A stretch of 64,000 bases of DNA from positions 930,001 through 994,000 of the forward strand of contig JACATO010000980.1 of assembly GCA_018389105.1 (NCBI GenBank), written 5' to 3'. This stretch comes from Nautilus pompilius. Its lineage: Eukaryota; Mollusca; Cephalopoda; Nautilida; Nautilidae. The notes under the pieces were generated by a model. The model searched no databases. It was not told the origin of the DNA and saw only the letters and a list, made by a program, of their open reading frames with translations. Of this stretch, positions 61,637-64,000 are shown in pieces (position 1 is the stretch's first letter; every line of letters begins with the position of its first letter). A program made the position numbers and the translations under genes.

Positions 61637-64000
61637 GTAAGCAATTTGCTTTTTGAGTCTTTGTACTGCCTTGATTGCTAATTATCAGGTAAAACTACTT
61701 ATTTTGTTCCACATTGTTTATGTCATGGTAGCTCGTCTATAGAAAGATAATGACAACTTGTTTATTGTATAATTTACATAAAAGAAATTTTATAAGTTGA
61801 TGAATTGGTAATTTTGGAGATATTTATTGCTGAAGTCTATAGATGGTGTCAAAAAGATTAATGGAATCAGTTTTTTTTATTCAACATTGTCTAAGAGAAA
61901 GAGAGAACTTTATTAACATTACAGAAATTAAATGGCATCAAGTAATAGGATCTCTTTTAGGGTAAGAATCTGGATTTTCAGAGAACGCTCTTTCTATGAT
62001 TAAATGTATATTTCTTTCTTACCTTATTAGTTTAGCATTATATTGTTTAGTCATTGAAGCTTCCTTTAAGAGGTTGAATCATTCAGCAGTTTTAACTGAA
62101 GCATCATCATGGTTGGAGACAGTTCATTTTCCAAGTTAGAAATTAATATCCAGAAACAATTTTCAATGTTGATTTCTTTGTGTTCTCTGAGGAATAACTG
62201 CTCTTAAATATGCCCTGCTTCCAGCTCAGAAATCTTCAGACTAATACAGTACAGTTTAATAAGCGACATAGTTGGACTGTCTACCTCACTACTCTGTAAT
62301 CAGATTTTCAGGTTCTGAGGATGTTTTCCCTTAGATTCATTCACTCCATTTGAAACCTCATTGAGAATTCTTTGTCAATAAATCATTGGCATGATGCTGT
62401 CTTGGTGCTGGTTGTCATATTTACTGTGTATCCACATCCATGGGGCATCAATGTACTTATTGGAGTTTGCACTGTCTCTTGAAAACTACTATACTTTAGG
62501 ACTTCAAAAAAAACGTTGCATTGAAAAGATTGCATAAGATCAGTAATCAGGGCTGGATTAGTGGTCCCATACAACCATACAATAGAGATTTTTCAAAAAT
62601 GTTTGATTACCAGTTGGAAAGCTAGTAGTATATCAAGGAAATGTTTGCTGTTTCTGTGCAACTTGGTCATGTTTTTATTCAGATTATGTAGATTTATTCA
62701 AGCCATCCCCCCTCTCTTCCCTGAAGTCATTTTTGCAGTAAGGGTGGTGATTAATTTGCACCTATTTAAAAATGGATCAAATTGGAATTTTACTTGAAGA
62801 AATTGACAACAAAAGATTTTTAAATACTTGGAATCAAATTACAAAAACCCTTGTCAACAAAGAATTGCCAATATTTTATAATTAAGGAAAGTCAAAGTAC
62901 AGTTTGTTTCCATGAGCAGTCTGTTGATATTTCTTTCTTTTTCTTTTTAAGAAAAAGATATCTGTCAGGATTTCTGTATTTCATTTGAAATATCAGAACA
63001 TCTTGGAATGTTTTTGAACAAACCAGTCATCTTGAAACTGTACTTCCATGCCTCATTTGCTTTCTGGCCACCACTCTAACATGCTAACAGGACCCATGAC
63101 AATATGGCCACATCATTGCAATCAATAGCATTATTTTTGTTTTGTTTGATAGGAATTTTTAACTGATGAAGGGAGACTGGAATTTGCACTAACAGCAGCA
63201 GTCCCAGTAGAGAACTAGTAATAATAGTGCTCAATAGAGAAGGTTATTGGCAGCTAGACTGAAGTCAAACATTAATTTCATCTTGTGAAAGAAAACCAAG
63301 TGAGGCAACCAAAAAATTTATTGGAATACAGATCAGTAGTACACACTAAGAGATTTGATTCTCATTCTTTCAAACATGAGGATAATTCTAAAAAATTTGT
63401 TCAGTGTAGACAGAAATGTAGTTGTTTGTAGTATAGCCTTTTTAATTATACGTTATCTTTAGCAAGGAAGGCATACACACACACACACACGTAAGATCTT
63501 TCTGCCCACTACAGATAATTTTAAAACAATTTCACTGACATAATAGTTGTTATATACTTTTTTTAAGTTTATGTATTTTTGAAAACATGCTATTGTCTCT
63601 AATTACAGCAATCTTTTTGTAGCCATGTTGGTTGTTGGAGTCTTTGGTCATAATTTATTTTGTTTTGAAAAGAAAACGGAGATGTATCTTCAATGGATAG
63701 GTGTCTTTCTTTCCTCCCTTCAATGCTTCTAAAGCATCTACTTCTATTTTTTTAATTGGTAAATTAATTTTTATTGCTTAAATAATTTTAATATAGATAA
63801 AACTAAAAATTCCATGCTCTTTATTTTTCTTTACAGAATTTCTTAAATTAAAATTCTTAAGAGAAAATATGGCATACCGTTAAAAATAACTGAGCCTTGC
63901 CAGGGAGACAAAGTGTGCATTAAGGTGGTGGGTTTTTGGGTGTGCTACATCACAGTAAAACTTTGAAACTTTTAGTTCTTGTTTGTAAACTGTTGTAGCA
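61637..64000. other. MCM10 intron after exon 18
   Basis: I looked for the next MCM10 block (paired Cys and His followed by a WH..R.F.CPC-like stretch) and did not find it. An (AC)n run lies at about 63474-63490. Confidence 0.5.

Overview
The window looks like AT-rich nuclear DNA from an invertebrate animal. It has GT-AG introns, long introns, CpG-rich sequence at one promoter, tandem repeats, and a mixed load of LINEs, a tRNA-derived SINE, and hAT, mariner and pogo-type DNA transposons. A mollusc or other lophotrochozoan is my best guess from the style of the repeats; no sequence here proves it.

Two host genes are supported. The main one is MCM10, the DNA replication initiation factor, on the + strand. 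I could place 18 exons (10142-61636) whose reading phases join without a break. They give 752 residues: the conserved N-terminal segment, a coiled coil, the OB-fold, the CX9CX11CX2H zinc motif and most of the C-terminal part. The last C-terminal zinc region is not visible and should lie beyond 64000. The second gene is on the - strand (2898-5135, 5' UTR exon near 6342-6420). It encodes a charged 167-residue protein that I do not recognise. The two genes are head to head across a CpG-rich region at about 5980-6480.

Layout: 1-2897, probable 3' UTR/flank of the minus gene; 2898-6480, minus gene and promoter, with a four-copy 37-bp repeat; 6894-10069, a nearly pure array of 59 copies of a 54-bp unit, in or just before MCM10 intron 1; 10142-23152, MCM10 exons 1-5 with an L1/Tx1-like LINE and two TIR elements in intron 1; 23153-28441, intron 5, with an RTE-like LINE split by a hAT element that itself holds a small MITE; 28442-39305, exons 6-15; 39306-43929, intron 15 with a SINE and a second hAT; 44054-61273, a 17-kb intron 16 with a fold-back mariner, a pogo-type MITE, a second mariner, a decayed hAT, a short hAT MITE and a CR1/L2-like LINE; 61274-61636, exons 17-18; 61637-64000, intron.

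The most unusual structure is the 54-bp array. It carries an internal duplication of about 18 units at an offset of 23 units. Nearly every unit places a forkhead-type core next to a GATA-type core, close to the promoter of a replication gene. No LTR retroelement, Polinton, CRISPR array, rRNA or tRNA gene was found.
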